Virus record (IMG/VR): IMGVR_UViG_3300043448_000296
Location: 1 to 58,398 of that record
Source: a virus
Strand: one strand, 5' to 3'
Length of the DNA stretch: 58,398 nt
Positions 56,693 through 58,398 of this stretch are shown piece by piece. Each line of letters starts with the position of its first letter. The first letter of the stretch is position 1. The notes beneath the pieces are model-generated. The model searched no databases, was not told the origin of the DNA, and was given only the letters and a program-made list of their open reading frames with translations. The translations under genes were made by a program, and so were the position numbers.

Positions 56693-56700
56693 TATTTATA
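56693..56700 (-). promoter_or_regulatory. Late promoter TATAAATA for the 1237-aa gene
   Basis: Exact consensus 37 bases before the ATG at 56656 and 4 bases past the upstream stop. Confidence 0.8.
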
Positions 56701-56703
56701 GAA

Positions 56704-58398
56704 TTAGATAATTGTCACAAATACTCTTTCTGGGAGCTCGGTGCCAATAACTCCAGTTCCTGATGTATTTATTACAATAGTATTATCTGATGTAATTGAA
56801 CGTTTAATTCTTGAGGAACCATGAACAAAGAATAAGAATTCTCTATCAGGAACTCCTGTCTCTCCTTCAACATAAGTGTCTTGTGGAGGAACATTTGTTG
56901 TAGTTTCTGCAGCACCAGAGAATCCATATAGAGAACCAGAACCCTGTGCTCTGAAAAGTTTTTCCCACTTGTCAACAGAATCTCCCTCAACAAATATTTC
57001 TCCACTACCTTGCTGAGGAACAAGTGCTCTAGCGAAGATTGAATCACCCGAACCGATGATAACCATTTCACCGCCATAATATAGTAATGCCGATTTTTCG
57101 GTAGCATTTCCAGAAATACCAAATAGAGCAGTATCTTCTGGAGGGTTGACCGTTGTGCTTTCAGTTGCTTCTGATAATGTGAAGAGAGTTCCAGAACCAT
57201 CAATTGATTTGTATGTTGTGCTTTCTGTAGCAGTGTTGCCAACATCAAACAATCCAACTCCAATTTCACTGATGGTTGCAACAACAACTGCACCCGATAG
57301 AGCAGAGAATTCGCCAGAACCAACGTAACTCTTGACTACCTTGAAGTCACTATATGTGACATCAACTGCAAATAGTGCAGTATCTTCGGGTGGATTAACG
57401 CCGAATGCTTCGGCGGAACCAGATGCAGTGAATAGAGAACCAGAACCAGGAAGTGCAGTATCTGTCTGAGATTCTGTTGCAGTTCCTGATAGAGTAGTTG
57501 TTCCTGAACCAGATGCAACATCAGTATGCTTCTCAATTGCAGTTCCAGAAATTGTGGTGTTTCCAGATGCAATTTCTCTAACAACAAATGCGAAGTTGCT
57601 ATAAGCACCAGCGACACTGAAGAGTTGTGTATCTTCTGGTGGATTAAAGGTAACTCTTTCTGCTCCACCAGATAGAGTTCCGATAGAACCAGAGCCTGGT
57701 AGAGCAATATTTGTTTGAGATTCTGTTGCAGTTCCAGCAATATCAAATAAAGTTGTAATATCTGGTGGGTTGAACGAAACACTTGAAGCAGAACCAGAAA
57801 TAGCAAATATGTCACCAGAACCTTCGTAATCCTTAACTGCTTTGAGATTGCTGTAAGTTCCAGATGCAACAAATAGAGTTGTGTTGTCTGGTGGGTTGAC
57901 TCCAGTAGATTCTGATGAACCACCAAATCCAAACAGAGAACCAGTGCCTGGTAGAGCAATATTGGTTTGAGATTCTGTCGTTGATGTAGAAATTTCTAAC
58001 GTTGCTAGACCAACGTAGTCATTTGTAATCTTCTGAATTGCTGTTCCAGTAACAGTGATTGTTCCTGAACCAGATTCAACTGCAGTGAACTTGAGGTTGC
58101 TATAAGTTCCAGATGCAACAAATAAAGTTGTATTGTCTGGTGGGTTGACACCAATCGATTCGGCGGAACCGCCAAATCCGAATAGAGAACCAGTGCCTGG
58201 TAGAGCAATATCTGTCTGTGATTCAATTGCTGTTCCAGTAACAGTGATTGTTCCAGAACCAGATTCATCTGCGGTAAATTTAAGGTTGCTGTAGGTTCCA
58301 GTAATATCAAATAGAGATGTGAGGTCTTCTGGATTGAATACCACCTTGAGGTTACTATAAAATCCATCTGAAGTGATTGAACCAGAACCAGAAGTAAT
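56704..58398 (-). CDS. Repeat-containing structural protein (C-terminal part, start beyond right edge)
   Basis: 564 residues are visible and the frame continues past 58398 without a stop, so the GTG at 58344 is not the true start. The sequence is built of repeats with NPPDNTTLFVASGTYSNLKF, SGSGTITVTGTAI and LPGTGSLFGFGGSAES elements. The last 70 residues (PDREFLFFVHGSSRIKRSIT) form a non-repeat end. No enzymatic motif. Tail-fibre or adhesion role is inferred from repeats and position next to the 1237-aa protein. Confidence 0.7.
   Translation of the reverse strand: MTSGSGSITSDGFYSNLKVVFNPEDLTSLFDITGTYSNLKFTADESGSGTITVTGTAIESQTDIALPGTGSLFGFGGSAESIGVNPPDNTTLFVASGTYSNLKFTAVESGSGTITVTGTAIQKITNDYVGLATLEISTSTTESQTNIALPGTGSLFGFGGSSESTGVNPPDNTTLFVASGTYSNLKAVKDYEGSGDIFAISGSASSVSFNPPDITTLFDIAGTATESQTNIALPGSGSIGTLSGGAERVTFNPPEDTQLFSVAGAYSNFAFVVREIASGNTTISGTAIEKHTDVASGSGTTTLSGTATESQTDTALPGSGSLFTASGSAEAFGVNPPEDTALFAVDVTYSDFKVVKSYVGSGEFSALSGAVVVATISEIGVGLFDVGNTATESTTYKSIDGSGTLFTLSEATESTTVNPPEDTALFGISGNATEKSALLYYGGEMVIIGSGDSIFARALVPQQGSGEIFVEGDSVDKWEKLFRAQGSGSLYGFSGAAETTTNVPPQDTYVEGETGVPDREFLFFVHGSSRIKRSITSDNTIVINTSGTGVIGTELPERVFVTII
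57840..58320 (-). repeat. Tandem DNA repeats, about 240 bases per unit
   Basis: The stretch around 58100-58210 (TTCCAGATGCAACAAATA... to CCAGTGCCTGGTAGAGCAAT) recurs almost base for base about 240 bases away at 57860-57960; shorter copies continue left to about 57100. Units keep the reading frame (80 codons), allowing copy-number change by recombination. Confidence 0.7.

Noticed and set aside
56772-58367. Three Leu-rich minus-strand frames within the right-edge repeat protein
   Set aside because: Out-of-frame readings of the same DNA repeats (runs of LLYQALVL type); repetition comes from the real gene.
1-58398. tRNA genes, CRISPR arrays, insertion sequences, attachment sites and photosynthesis genes
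   Set aside because: Looked for while reading; gaps between genes are mostly under 110 bases (the longest about 180) and hold only promoters, hairpins or terminators. No cloverleaf, regular spacer array or transposase motif was seen.

Overview
The window is a contiguous, almost fully coding piece of a T4-like myovirus genome (cyanophage type, Kyanoviridae-like). The T4 core genes nrdA/nrdB, 61, 41, uvsX, 43, regA, 62, 44, 45, 46, 47, 55, uvsW, uvsY, 23, 22, 21, 20, 19, 18, 17, 16, 15, 14 and 13 can be recognised from motifs and gene order. The marine cyanophage character comes from accessory genes: MazG-type pyrophosphohydrolase, Hsp20, a CobS-like AAA+ protein next to a VWA/metallopeptidase partner, a thermonuclease, a DUF3110-like protein, and small signal-peptide proteins. 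A Synechococcus or Prochlorococcus host is an inference. There is no photosynthesis gene, tRNA, integrase or CRISPR in this window.

Layout. 1-324: start of a tail-lysozyme gene leaving the left edge on the minus strand. 505-3063: the only plus-strand operon, with three secreted proteins, several very small proteins and a thermonuclease. 3043-5920 (minus): structural protein, membrane protein, T4-type lysozyme, C39-type peptidase and a small nuclease. 5952-10528: nrdB, nrdA and primase. 10525-13247: coiled-coil and membrane proteins, an Ig-domain virion protein and two tiny proteins. 13278-17949: a cluster with an EF-hand/CWKGY-motif protein, a KOW/SH3-like protein, an unrecognised 609-aa protein, an NMN-adenylyltransferase-like enzyme and a ligase-superfamily enzyme. 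18007-24541: MazG, helicase, UvsX, DNA polymerase, two Sm-like proteins and Hsp20. 24648-28717: RegA, clamp loader and clamp, with Dam and a Cys-rich protein inserted. 28917-32229: CobS-like/VWA pair. 32293-38321: recombination genes and the late sigma factor gp55. 38318-52886: head, neck, tail and packaging genes. 52943-58398: two large beta-rich structural proteins, the last cut by the right edge.

Regulation can be read from the DNA. Most head and tail genes carry a T4-type late promoter (NATAAATA) 20-45 bases before the start codon. Several early groups carry sigma-70 promoters with 17-base spacers: before gp45's operon, before gp55, before the Sm-like/polymerase operon, and before the CobS-like and VWA genes. 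Intrinsic terminators separate units, and they are often fused to the next promoter. At 5.9 kb and 52.9 kb a late promoter begins inside the 5' arm of a terminator whose 3' arm holds the next ribosome binding site. At 24.07, 30.06 and 32.27 kb the -35 element of an early promoter lies inside a GC-rich hairpin.

The most unusual signal is at 35902-36035. A consensus sigma-70 promoter points against all neighbouring genes and is followed about 100 bases later by a hairpin with a T-rich tail. It looks like a small antisense RNA that overlaps the 3' end of an Sm-like protein gene and is divergent from the gp55 promoter.
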